From: Terebella lapidaria | Taxonomy: Eukaryota; Annelida; Polychaeta; Terebellida; Terebellidae | DNA length: 64,000 nt | Assembly (NCBI GenBank): GCA_949152475.1 | Contig: OX424561.1 | Location: forward strand, 27,336,481-27,400,480 | Direction: 5' to 3' | In this document: piece after piece, positions 49,001 to 60,693 of the stretch | Layout: each line of letters begins with the position of its first letter | How positions within the stretch are numbered: position 1 is the first letter of the stretch | Position numbers and translations under genes: made by a program | Notes under the pieces: generated by a model | Database searches by the model: none | What the model saw: only the letters and a program-made list of their open reading frames with translations | Told to the model about the DNA's origin: nothing

Positions 49001-50330
49001 TCCAACATCGTTCAGAATGTTTGCAGCATTAATTGCGACCATACTATCCACGATTTCATATAAAAATGTGTCCCAATTATATGCCATGTTGAAATTTAAT
49101 GTCAACCAGTCGATGTCCAGTAACAGAAATGCGAGAATGTGTGTGGTATATATATGTCACTGTTTCGCTGTGTTTTGAGTACAATATATTAAAACTTACC
49201 ATCATCCATTGGAGATGTCCATTGAAACACGTTCCACGCATCAAACCCTGCTCCTTAATACTACTCGCTCACTAAATGAATGCATTTAACCCGTGTGCCA
49301 TCTTTTTAATCCTTATTGAATATATAGAGGAATGCGCGAGATATAGTACTTGGGCCGAAAACCATGTTGAGCTGAGCAATCTAAATTCACTCGGTTGCCG
49401 GCTATTTATGAATACACCTTTGTCATGCTTGACTTGCAATAGATCTAGCAGAAACAATATACATACACCTATTACCAAAAGTCTGGAATCACAAACATGT
49501 GTGCACAAATATTCCATGATTGTGCGTAATTTTGAAGTATATGCTTACTCTTTACGATACTAACAAACAACAAATATATTGATATTTTGAAAGAATTAAT
49601 GTGTTTGTAATCCATTATTTTGGAGAGCAGATATGTTCTCATTAGCTAGTGAAGAATTGTGCGTTTTAATGCAAAACCTGCGTTCCCTGGCGCATATCGA
49701 TAGCCATTGTCCACCAGTCATGAACGTTAGGGATCTCGCTGTTGTAATATGGGCAGAATGGTTTCAGATTCTTTAGAAGGATATTAACAAATCGTAATGT
49801 TTATGTCCATCCAGATTCCAAGTCTGTTTTCATAGCGAAGGAGGACCGACATGTTAAAAATTATATATCGTTTTGTGCATTATCGTGATTGCTGTTAGCT
49901 TCTAACAAATGCATTTGCTCAACTTTAATTAGTATTAAATATCATTTTTCTCCTGTATGCTTGTCTTAAACATCTATAGCAAGTACCCGATCCATATCTA
50001 TTGTGTGTTATCGCAAAAGCATAATTATTTCAAAACCAGATAAAAGTGATTCCAGACTTTTGGTAATAGGTATATGTACGAGTAATTTGCTGGTCGCATT
50101 GTGATTGTAAGAGCAATATTTTAAGTCGGATAAAACACTCGAAACAATGAATTCGTGAACGAATTCACTCGCGCGTTGCGCTCGTGAATTCGTAGGCACG
50201 AATTCACTGTTTCTCGTGCTTTATCCATGACTTATTGGAAATCATGGAGTTGCCGTCCTCAATACACATGGAGGAAAATATGCATACAAACCCAGTCACC
50301 TGCACCTATGTCAGCAATAGTTCTTAAGGA

Positions 50331-51570
50331 GATATTTTTTAGGTTTTTTTCATTTCAAAATGGCGGCCATTTTTTGACAAAAAATGGCGAATTTTCGACT
50401 TTGATGGATTCGATGGTCGTTTTCTCAAAATCTGTTCAGTAACTTCTTTTTATTGATGCATAACAGTCCTCATAATACCCCTGTGATGTGTATAAGTTTC
50501 GTTGCCCTTGAATCTCTCGAAGTGGGCCATTTTGGCCCAAACCCAGCCCAAATGGGACTTTCCCATGTTGAATTCTCCTATGCTTTATAATGGGACACAT
50601 TATGCTTAATATCTCATTTAATATTGATATTAGACACTAGGAATCAATTGTGGACATATAGGAAATGATATATGCTGAATATTCTCGTGACCTTGAATTT
50701 GACCTTCGACCTCATTTTCAAGGTCACAGGACAAAATGACTAATATCTTGCTTATTATCGACTTTACAGCGTAGGAATCAATTGTGAATATATAGGAAAT
50801 GATATATTCTGAATATTGTCATGATCTTGAGTTTGACCTTTGACCTAATTTTCAAGGTCACGGGACAAAATGGCTAATATCTCGCTCATTATCGACTTTG
50901 CAGCTCAGGAGTCAATTATGAACATATAGAAAATGATATTTACTGAATATTGCCATGACCTCGAATCCGATCTTTGACCTCATTTTCAAGGTCAAAGGAC
51001 GAAATGGCTAACATCTCACTTATTATCGACTTTACAGCTTGGGAATCGATTGTGAACATGATATACACCAAATATTTTGATGACCTTGAATTTGACATTG
51101 AACTTGTTTTCAAGGTCAGAGTACAAAATGGCTAATATCTTGCTTATTATCGACTTTACAGCTTAGGAATCCATAGTGAACATTTAGGAAGTGATATATG
51201 CTGAATATTGTGGTGACCTTGAATTTGTTCTTTAACCTCATTTTCCAGGTCAGAGAACAAAATAGCTAATATCTCGCTTATTATCGACTTTACAGCTCAG
51301 GAATTAATTGTGAACATAGAGGAAATGATTCTGCTGAATATTCTCATGATTTTGAACTTGACCTTCGACCTCATTTTCAAGGTCAGATAACAAATTGGCT
51401 AATATCTCAATTATTATCGACTTTACAGCTTAGGAATCAATTGTGGACATACTAGAAATGATATATGCTGAACATTCTCGTGACCTTGAATTGACCAATG
51501 ACCTTATTTCCAAGGTCACGGGACAAATGGCAAATATCTAAAATATATATTGTCCAGTAACTTTTCTCAG
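50331..51570 (+). repeat. Array of the ~142-bp repeat unit, forward orientation
   Basis: About seven imperfect tandem units, each with TTATTATCGACTTTACAGC, GGAAATGATATATGCTGAAT and TGACCTTGAATTTGACC followed by TTTTCAAGGTCA. It starts after an AAAATGGCGGCCATTTT segment and ends near CAGCCCTTGGGCTAG. The 52.56-55.72-kb region carries the same unit in reverse, so the two form a large imperfect palindrome. Confidence 0.85.
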
Positions 51571-51899
51571 CCCTTGGGCTAGTTTTTAGTTTACGTTTGT
51601 TATTGACACCATAAAAATCTAGTTTTATTAATGGTAATAGATTGATGCTCACAATTTAAGCTTCCAAGATTGGATGACCACTGAAGTGTTTCTTTCGTGG
51701 TTGTTATTCGTGTAGAAGCCTAGGCCTATACGGGAGGCGTGGCATGCCCATTAGGGTCAAGTGTAATAGGTACACAAGCACCTCAACAGCAGAACTTAGG
51801 GTTGTGTGTGCGGCCATGGGGACATATGAGACTGGAAACAATATTTGAGGTTGAGTGAACACAAAAACATCTAAGGATGAGTGAACTCGTATTGTTCAT

Positions 51900-52563
51900 G
51901 AGTATTTTTTGATGACGAGTCTGAAAATAACGTATGTTTTGTTCTGTTCTCATCGTTTCTGAGATTTCGACGAAAATGAAGAACGGCTCCTCGTCAGTAA
52001 CATTTTAGACCGAGGTCAAATTTCACCACGAGTCTGGAAATAACGTCCGTTTCTGTCTACGACGCATGGTTTCCATGATATCCATGAACATGTAAAAAGC
52101 GGACTCAGCGGAAAATTTTAGGCCAAGATCAAAGTTCATCCTCAGCACCCCTGGGCCTGAGACATATTTGTCTAGGGCGTCGTTTCCGAAAATAACGTTC
52201 GTTTAGCTCTATGACGCACCGTTTTTCGAGATATTGACTAAACTGAAAAATACCGACTCAGCCAAAACATTTCAGGTCATGGTCAACGTTCATTCTAACA
52301 CCCATTAGAGATGTTTGTATAGGCGGACGAGTCTGGAAACAATGATCATTTCGCTCTACGACGCACTATTTCTAAGATATAGAACCCCCCGAAAATGCCG
52401 ATTCGGCAAAAAGAATTCAGGTCAAGGCCAAAGCTCATCCTCAATACCCGTGAGACATGTTTGTCTAGTGCCGTGAGAACGAAAATACGATCCGTTTCGC
52501 CCTTCAACGCACATTTTCCGAGATTTTTAGACGGAAATGAAAATTAGGCCAAGGGCCAAAGAT
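51900..52563. repeat. ~147-bp tandem repeat, left part
   Basis: Successive imperfect units contain CGAGTCTGGAAA, TCTACGACGCAC, GCCGACTCAGC and GAGACATGTTTGTCTAGG. The same array resumes at 55.72 kb after the inserted element. Confidence 0.65.
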
Positions 52564-55500
52564 AGGTTACCGGACAATGTTTAATATTTCAGATGTTAGC
52601 CAGGTCACTGGTTAAATTCAGGGTCAAGAGAATATTCAGCATATATAATATTAAACATAATCATGTCCACAGTTGATTGCTAAGCTGTAAATTCAATAAT
52701 CAGAGAGATATTAGCAATTTTGTGCTGTGGCCTTGAAAATAAAGGCAAAGGTCGAATTCAAGGTCATCAAAATATTCAGTGTATATCATTTTCTATAAGT
52801 CCACAATTGATTCCCAAGCCATGCAATCAATAGAGGAGCAAAATATGTGTCCTTGGACTTTGAAAATAGGGTCAGAGGTCAAATTCAAGCTCACGAGAAT
52901 ATTCAGCATATATCATTTTCTATATGTCCACAATTGATTCCTAAGCTGTAAAATCGATAACAAGTGAGATATAAGCCATTTTGTCGTGTGACCTTGAAAA
53001 TGAGGTCAAAGGTCAAATTCAAGGGCATGACAATAATCATGATAATTTGCATATATCATTTCCTATATGTTCATAACTGATTCGTAAGCTGTAAAGTCGA
53101 TAACAAGCGAGATATTAGCCATTTATGACCTTGAAAATGGGGTCAAAGGTCAAATTTAAGGTCATCAGAATATTCAGCATATATCATTTCCTATATGTCC
53201 ACAATTGATTCCTAAGCTGTAGTGTCGACAATAAGCGAGATATAAGCTATTTTGTCCTATGACCTTGAAAATGGGGTCAAAGGTCAAATTCAAGGTCATG
53301 AGAATATTCAGCATATATCATTTCCTATATGTCCACAATTGATTCCTAGTCTCTAGTCTCAATATTAAGTGAGATATCAGGCATAATGTGTCCCATTATA
53401 AAGCATCTAGGAGAATTTAACATGGGAAAGTCCCATTGGGGCCAAGTTTGGGCCAAAATGATCCACTTCGAGCTATTCAAGCGCACCGAAAATTATAGAC
53501 GTCATAGGAGTACATACGAGGAGTGTTATGTATTAAAAAGAAGAAAAGTTACTGAACAGATTTTGAGAAAATGGCCGCCAAAGTCCAAAATCAGGCATTT
53601 TTCGTTGAAAACGGCCACCATTTTGAAAAAAATGCGAAAATCAAAAAAATAAAAAGTACCTCCTTCTTCAATTATTTTTAAGTATTTTTGTGCAAAATTT
53701 CAGAAAAAATTCGCCCGTAAACATAAAAGATAAAAATTAGCCCAAGGGCTAAGAGAGGTTCCCGGAAAAATGTTCAGTTTCAAACCATAACATTTTTTAT
53801 TCAAATTGTCATATTGACCTTTCATGGTCATTGAAGGTGAAATTTAAGATTACCATTGACACTGCAACATGATTTCCCATTTGATACTGAGAATGTTTAA
53901 GGTCTATCTTGAAGTGTTTTACGAGTTTATTCCATACAGCTCCCATACGTGAGTTCGGAAATGTTTTCAAGTTAGGTACATGTAAGTGGAATTGGGTCAG
54001 GGTCAAGTGGTATAAACATAGCCAATCCATGCTGTCCCGCTACCATTGTCGAGTCACTGTCACCAACACATTACTTGATTTCGCTTGTACAATACTAAAT
54101 ACTTTGTTTACTTCAAGGTCACCGCATCACTCACACTTGAACATTGCGCGTACGAACGTTTTGTTTATACCACTTGACCTGACCTAGAAACATTTCCGAA
54201 CTGGCCGATCATGAAGGAAAAATGAGGTCAAAGGTCAAATTCAAGGTCATAACAATATTCACCATATATTAATCCATTCATGTTCACAATTGATTCCCAA
54301 GCCGTTAAGTTGATAACAAACAAAATATTAGCCATTTTGTGCTCCGACCTTGAAAATAAAGTCAAAGGTCAAGTTCAAGGTCATGAGAATACTCAGCAAA
54401 TATAATTTCCTACATGTACACAACCTACTCCCAAACTGTAGAGTCGATAATAAACAAGATATTAGTCATTTTGTGCTCTGACCTTGAAAATAAGCTCGAA
54501 GGTCAAATTCGAGGTCACAACAATGTGCAGCATATATTATTTCCTATAGGTTCACAATTGATTCCTGAGCTGTAAAGTCGATAATAAGCAAGATATTAGC
54601 CATTTTGTGCTCTGACCTTGAAAATGAGGTCAAAGGTCAAATATAATTCAAGATCACGAGAATATTCAGCATATATCACTTCCTATATGTCCACAATTGA
54701 TTCCTAAGCTGTAAAGTTTTTTTATTAATTCAGATATTAGCCATTTGCTACTTTGACCTTGAAAATGAAGTCAAAGGTCAAATTCAAGGTCATCAAAATA
54801 TTCGGACTATATCATTTCCTATATGCGCACAATTGATTCCAAAGCTGTAAAGTCGATAATAAGCGAGATATTAGCCATTTTATGCTTTGACCTTGGAAAT
54901 GAGGTCAAAGGTCAAATTCAAGGTCATCAAAATATTCGGATCATATCATTTCCTATATGTGCACAATTGATTCCTAAGCTGTAAAGTCGATAATAAGCGA
55001 GATATTAGCCATTTTGTGCTCTGACCTTGGAAATGAGGTCAAAGGTCAAATTCAAGGTCATGACAATAATCAGCATATATCATTTCATATATGTCCACAA
55101 TTGATTCCTAAGCTGTGAAGTCGATAATAAGCGAGATATTAGCCATTTTGTGCTCTGACCTTGAAAATGAGGTCGAAGGTCAAATTCAAGGTCATGACAA
55201 TAATCAGCATATATCATTTCCTATGTACCCACAATTGATTCCTAGTCTCTAATCTCAATATTAAGTGAGATATTAGGCATAATGTGTCCCATTATAAAGC
55301 ATAGGTGAATTCAACATGAGGAAGTCCTATTTGGGACCCGTCAAGAAAATGAAAATGGCCGCTACACGCAGACCGGCGATTCAGGGGCAAGGAAACTTAT
55401 ACACATTACAGAGGTCTGTGGGAGTTATCTTTTGAAATGAAAATCTCAAAACTGTCTGAAAAGTTTTTGAGAAAATGGCCGCCAAAGTCAGAAATTGGCC

Positions 55501-55720
55501 GATTCTCGGCTAAAAGGGCCGCCATTTTGAAAAAAATGCGAAAATCAAGAAAAAAAAATAAATAACCCCGTCTTGAAATATTTCTAGGTATTTTTGTGCA
55601 AAATTTCAGAAAGATCCGATCGTAAACTTTAAAGATAAAAATGTGGACGGACGACGACGATGACGGACGACGGACACAACGCCATGCCAATAGGTTATCG
55701 GACCATAGGTCCGGTAACCT
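52564..55720 (-). mobile_element. Non-autonomous element with perfect 12-bp inverted ends, full of ~142-bp repeats
   Basis: Starts AGGTTACCGGAC and ends GTCCGGTAACCT, exact inverse 12-mers. Inside are some 15 reverse-oriented copies of the ~142-bp unit in two blocks (about 52.6-53.4 and 54.2-55.3 kb). Each block ends in a shared module (GTGTCCCATTATAAAGCAT, then AAAATGGCCGCC). An internal AGCCCAAGGGCT hairpin near 53.74 kb marks a nested boundary. No transposase frame is visible. It splits the ~147-bp repeat array, so it was inserted later. No clear target duplication is seen. Confidence 0.7.
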
Positions 55721-56020
55721 AAAAATGCCGACTGAGCAAAAAAGTTTAAGTCAAAGTCAAAGTTCATCCTTTATACTCCCTGAGACATGTTTGTCTAGGC
55801 TGACGAGTCCGAAAACAACCCTAGTTCCCGAGATCTCCAAGGAAGTAAAAACTGCCGACTAAGCAAAAAAAAACTGAGGTCAAGGTCAAAGGTCATCCCA
55901 AATACCACGAAGACATGTTTGTCTAGGGCGACGAGTATGAAATAACCTCCGCTTATGTAGGAAGCCTCTAGGATAAGTCAGCGAAAACTCTTGCGAGCTC
56001 TACGTCAAATAATGTTTGAC
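55721..56020. repeat. ~147-bp tandem repeat, right part
   Basis: Continuation of the array interrupted at 52.56 kb, with GCCGACT(G)AGCAAAAAA, TCAAAGTTCATCC and GAGACATGTTTGTCTAGG. Confidence 0.6.
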
Positions 56021-56410
56021 CATTATGACCCAAAAATCGACAGGGTTTTCTGTGGTGATATATGGACTTCCATGCAAAGTTTTACAGCCATTACCTGAAT
56101 ATATTTATTTACAGCACGAAAAGTTACAGCACGGGAACAAAGTCCAAAAATTGACAACTATTTTATCTTCACGGACTTAGGATTCGGCTCCAAAACTATA
56201 CAGCACATCTACACAACATGTCTGATCAGTGGTGAGAAGTACAGGTCGATTCGTTGGCTGCATTCTCGAGCGGAAACGAAACGGCGGAAAGTGAAAGAAA
56301 AAAAAACTCAGACAAAACCTCGTGCCGAAATGCCCTAATTAACCCACGCCGAACGGAGCGTTCATAAATGATGTCGATCGAAGGTCAGGGCAGTCTGGCT
56401 GTAGGTCATG

Positions 56411-56999
56411 TACAGGGTGAGCCAAAAAAGTATACCCAAACTACTTGCCCTCTATTCAGGGCCCCCTTATTATAAGTGACTATTTTTGAAATGCTAGTTT
56501 TGGTATATGTGATTGATAATTTTTCCCCAATGAAATCAGAATAATTTCTCACATTACAATAATTGCCATGACAAACAGGTGACTCCTCTTTGAATTTCTC
56601 ATTTCAATCATGAATAATGAAGCTCACTTTGCAATGAGTCTAAAAATATGTATTTCTATGCCTTCTCCACATCTAACTCTACTGGAACGTAATCTCTATC
56701 GTACGGTCAAGAGCAAGTATTTTGGTGATGCTAAACCAAGAACCGTTCAACAGTTGAATCTCAATGTTCGATCACGTCCATAACGGTCCACATTATCTGT
56801 TCCATGAATAACACTATCTATCAAAAGCTGGAACTTTGTCTTGCCCGGAATGGTACTCATATTGTTATGCTAACATGCGTTTATATGAACTTGGACTGTT
56901 CACTGTGTTGAATTCTTTCAACATTTTACTGTGTATTACTTTCTGTCAACACACTACAAGCATGTTTTTTCGGTATACTCTTTTGACTCACTCTGTATA
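56411..56999. mobile_element. Mariner-like MITE
   Basis: The left end TACAGGGTGAGCCAAAAAAG and the inverted right end TACAGAGTGAGTCAAAAGAG match at most positions; this GTGAG(C/T)CAAAA pattern is typical of mariner termini. TA dinucleotides flank both ends. About 590 bp, with no transposase frame. Confidence 0.7.
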
Positions 57000-58800
57000 T
57001 CCTCACCTTGTGAACGTATGAATGTAGGTATCAATCTATTACCACAAATACAGTAGAGTTTGATGATGCCAATAACAAACGTAAAATACAACATTTTGCA
57101 ATAGAAACAAAGCCCGACCAAAAAGTTAATCCAAAGACACACTGGCGTCATATATCATGTGTGTTTATAGTCATAATAGGGACATACAACCACACAAAAG
57201 ATCTCACAGCTAGATTCAGAAGAAAAGGCCATGTGGGTGCACTCATGAATAACCGTGGTAAAGTATGGATGCTGAAGCGCGTTAAATGACAAATACATTT
57301 CATGATTGGTATATTATAATTGCTAAGTATGTGAATTAACTATATGAGATAAAGATCGCAGCCAGCTGAATATTGTATATATATAATGAGCAATTGCGGG
57401 CTTCCGTAGCAAAGCAACACTCAAATTTACGGACATGTTTTCATTCGGACTTTATCTTGAATGACCTGGATAAAATGAAATTTATACATACCAAACAACT
57501 CTACAAATTATACAGTGGCTGATGACACTCGCAAAGCAATATCATTTAGGAGTCGTGACGTTGATTCAATAAAGATTGAAAAGGCTCGAGACTAATTAAA
57601 TGGTACGTCTCCAGTGAATGAGTAGTACTATGAAGCAGTGCAACGTACTTCGACCGTGATGTCTATTACAAGAGCGACGCTACTGTGTCTGATTTCAATC
57701 TGTTGGTGAAGACAAAATTTCAATGATGCAGAGCACAAATGTTAGTGAAAGCAAATACTGGATCACTGACATATTCGTTGTATCTTTCTTGCTGAGCCCG
57801 TTCATGTTGTGTTACTGGCGGGGTATGTGGGACTTGCTTGGAGTATATTTGTTTCCAGGAAACGATTTACTTAATGGCTGGACAACTTTTGCTATCGGTT
57901 GTGGACAAATGATTGGTTACATAACCAACCCGCTGCTCTCGAAATATTTGGATGAAAATCGACCGAACAAATGGCTATCGCTTGTACTTACAAAACTGTA
58001 TATGTCAGTCTTTGGGATATTATCAATGGCCTATTGGAGGGGAGTTTGGACACTAGGAAATTATTACCTGCTTGAACTCGGATGGAAAATTCTATTCGTT
58101 GTTTACCTCGTAATTGAGATCGCCCTACATGTACTGCGAATCAAACAAAATGTAATCGTTTTACCACTGGGAATGAGAGTTGACACAAAACCAAACGTGC
58201 TCGAATGTACCACCAGGTTTGGCACCAAGGTATCGCTCAATTTTTAGCAAACATATTTTGGATACTGTTCATGCTTCAGTTTACTGGCTGTATGGGCCGA
58301 CAATCTATTATCGTGGTTTTCATCTGTATGTCTGCCTGTCTGGATGAATTTTCTCATAACTTATTAATTTAAATACACGTAAAACTAAATACAGTTTTCC
58401 ATTTTATTTAATCGGATTCTTTAGTCATTTTGCGCCAATGTTAATGTAATGATTAATGTAATGATGATAATAATGTCTGATTAATATGAGTTCCGGACGT
58501 TGTGGGTCATTTCACGTAAAGGGTACACCTTGAGCCCCACATGGGGTAAATATTTCATGTCTGAATACCATCATAATACTTGGGGGAAACAATTTGTGGG
58601 ATATACTGAGCAAATCCACGTTCAAAATTGTAGTGTTATTTCGCATTCCTGGATAGAACATTGTTTTTAACAAACACATACTAGTTATAAAGGCCCAAAT
58701 TTATTCAGGAAACTTAGGTATGTTGCAAATGAGATGTTTTTACCTGACTTAATTGATTCTTAACCATGAAAAGCAACTGCATTTTTGAACATGTACATTG
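56825..58800 (+). repeat. Tandem segmental duplication, unit 1
   Basis: Begins inside the mariner-like MITE (AAGCTGGAACTTTGTCTTG) and ends at GAACATGTACATTG. Unit 2 (58809-60693) is nearly identical. Unit 1 has an extra ~130 bp at about 57.02-57.15 kb that includes a dispersed-repeat copy. The unit carries a promoter region and one Fuseless-like first exon. Confidence 0.9.
57723..58229 (+). CDS. Duplicate first exon of Fuseless-like gene C (distal copy)
   Basis: An exon of 507 bp, 169 codons, from ATG to a GT donor (ACCAAG/GTATCG), open and intact. It contains YWRGMWDLLGVYLFP and AYWRGVWTL, as in genes A and B. It differs from the proximal copy at about eight residues (for example V/D near residue 19 and G/R in FPGND). 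No exon 2 lies between the two copies, so it is either an alternative first exon spliced to 63178 or an orphan exon from the duplication. Reading past the donor stops after a few codons. Confidence 0.75.
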
Positions 58801-58808
58801 TTCAATCG

Positions 58809-60693
58809 AAAGCTGGAACTTTGTCTTGTCCGGAATGGTACTCATATTGTTATGCTAACATGCGTTTATTTGAACTTGGACTGTTCACTGTGTTGAATTC
58901 TTTCAATATTTCACTATGTATTACTTTCTGTCAACACACCACAAGCATGGTCTTTCGGTACACCCTTTTGACTCACTCTGTATATCCTCACCTTGTGAAC
59001 GTATGAATATATCATGTGTGTTTATAGTCATAATAGGGACATACAACCACATAAAAGATCTCACAGCTAGATGTCAGATCTTAAGGCCATGTGGGTGCAC
59101 TCGTGAATAACCGTGGTAAAGTATGGATGCTGAAGCGCGTTAAATGACAAATACATTTTATGATTGGTATATTATAAATGCTAGGTATGTGAATTAACTA
59201 TATGAGATAAAGATCGCAGCCAGGTAAATATTGTATATATAATGCGCAATTGCGGGCTTCCGTAGCAAATCAACACTCGAATTTACGTACATATTTTCAT
59301 TTGGAGTTTATCTTGAATGACCTGGATAAAATGAAACTTTTACATACCAAACAACTCTACAAATTATACAGTGGCTGATGACACTCGCAACGCAACATCA
59401 CTTAGGAGTCGTGGCGTTTATTCAATAAAGATTGAATAGGCTCGAGACTAATTAAATGGTACGTTTCCAGTGAATGAGTAGTGTTATAAAGCAATACAAA
59501 GTACTTCGACCGTGATGTCTATTACAACGCCACTGTGTTTGATTTCATTCTGTTGGTGAAGACAAAATTTCAATGATGCAGAGCACAAATGTTAGTAAAA
59601 ACAAATACTGGATCGCTGATATATTCGACGTATCTTTCTTGCTGAGCCCGTTCATGTTGTGTTACTGGCGGGGTATGTGGGACTTGCTTGGAGTATATTT
59701 GTTTCCAAGAAACGATTTACTTAATGGCTGGACAACTTTTGCTATCGGTTGTGGACAAATGATTGGTTACATAACCAACCCGCTGCTCTCGAAATATTTG
59801 GATCAAAATCGACCGAACAAATGGCTATCGCTTGTACTTACAAAACTGTATATGTCAGTCTTTGGGATATTATCAATGGCCTATTGGAGGGGAGTTTGGA
59901 CACTAGGAAATTTTTACTTGCTTGAACTCGGATGGAAAATTCTATTCGTTGTTTACCTCGTAATTGAGATCGCCCTACATGTACTGCGGATCAAACAAAA
60001 TGTAATCGTTTTACCACTGGGAATGAGAGTTGACACAAAACCAAACATGCTCGAATGTACCACCAGGTTTGGCACCAAGGTATCGCTCAATTTTAGCAAA
60101 CATAGTTTGGATACTGTTCATGCTTCAGTTTATTGGCTGTATGGGCCGACAATCTATTATCGTGGTTTTCATCTGTATGTCTGCCTGTCGGGATGAATTT
60201 TCTCATAACTTATTAATTTAAATACACGTAAAACTAAATATATTTTTCCATTTTATTTAATCGGATTCTTTAGTCATTTTGCGCCAATGTTAATGTAATG
60301 ATTAATGTAATGATGATAATAATGTCTGATTAATATGAGTTCCGGACGTTGTGGGTCATTTCACGTAAAGGGTACACCTTGAGCCCCACGTGGGGTAAAT
60401 ATTTCATGTCTGAATACCATCATGATACTTGGGGGAAACACTATGTGGGAAATAGTGAGTAAATTGTGAAAATTTCAGGGCACTGCACCCAACAGATTTT
60501 CTGTAATCCACGTTCGAAGTTGTAGTGTTATTTCGCAGTCCTGGATAGGACATTGTTTTTAACAAACACATACTAGTTATAAAGGCCCAAATCTATTCAG
60601 GAAACTTAGGTATGTTGCAAATGAGATATTTTTAACTGACTTAATTGATTCTTAACTATGAAAAGCAACTGCATTTTTGAACATGTACATTGA
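58809..60693 (+). repeat. Tandem segmental duplication, unit 2
   Basis: A near-identical copy of 56825-58800. It includes only the right part of the mariner-like MITE, so the breakpoint lies in that element. It lacks the ~130-bp insertion of unit 1 and has ~65 extra bases near 60.44-60.51 kb. Confidence 0.9.

Larger units (their letters stand above)
45504..50330. other. Spacer right of the RAG locus
   Basis: No convincing gene. It contains a G-rich tract (45.86 kb), a direct tandem duplication (45.90 kb), the inverted partner of the 37.40-kb segment (46.95-47.00 kb) and a G-run at 48.52 kb. GCAGAATGGTTTgAGATT-like sequence at 47.04 kb recurs near 49.75 kb. Short frames at 47680-47925 (plus) and 48842-49105 (minus) have no recognised motif. 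Confidence 0.4.

Noticed and set aside
48842..49105. 87-codon minus-strand frame
   Set aside because: No recognised domain, splice partner or conservation clue. It may be chance; left out of the gene list.
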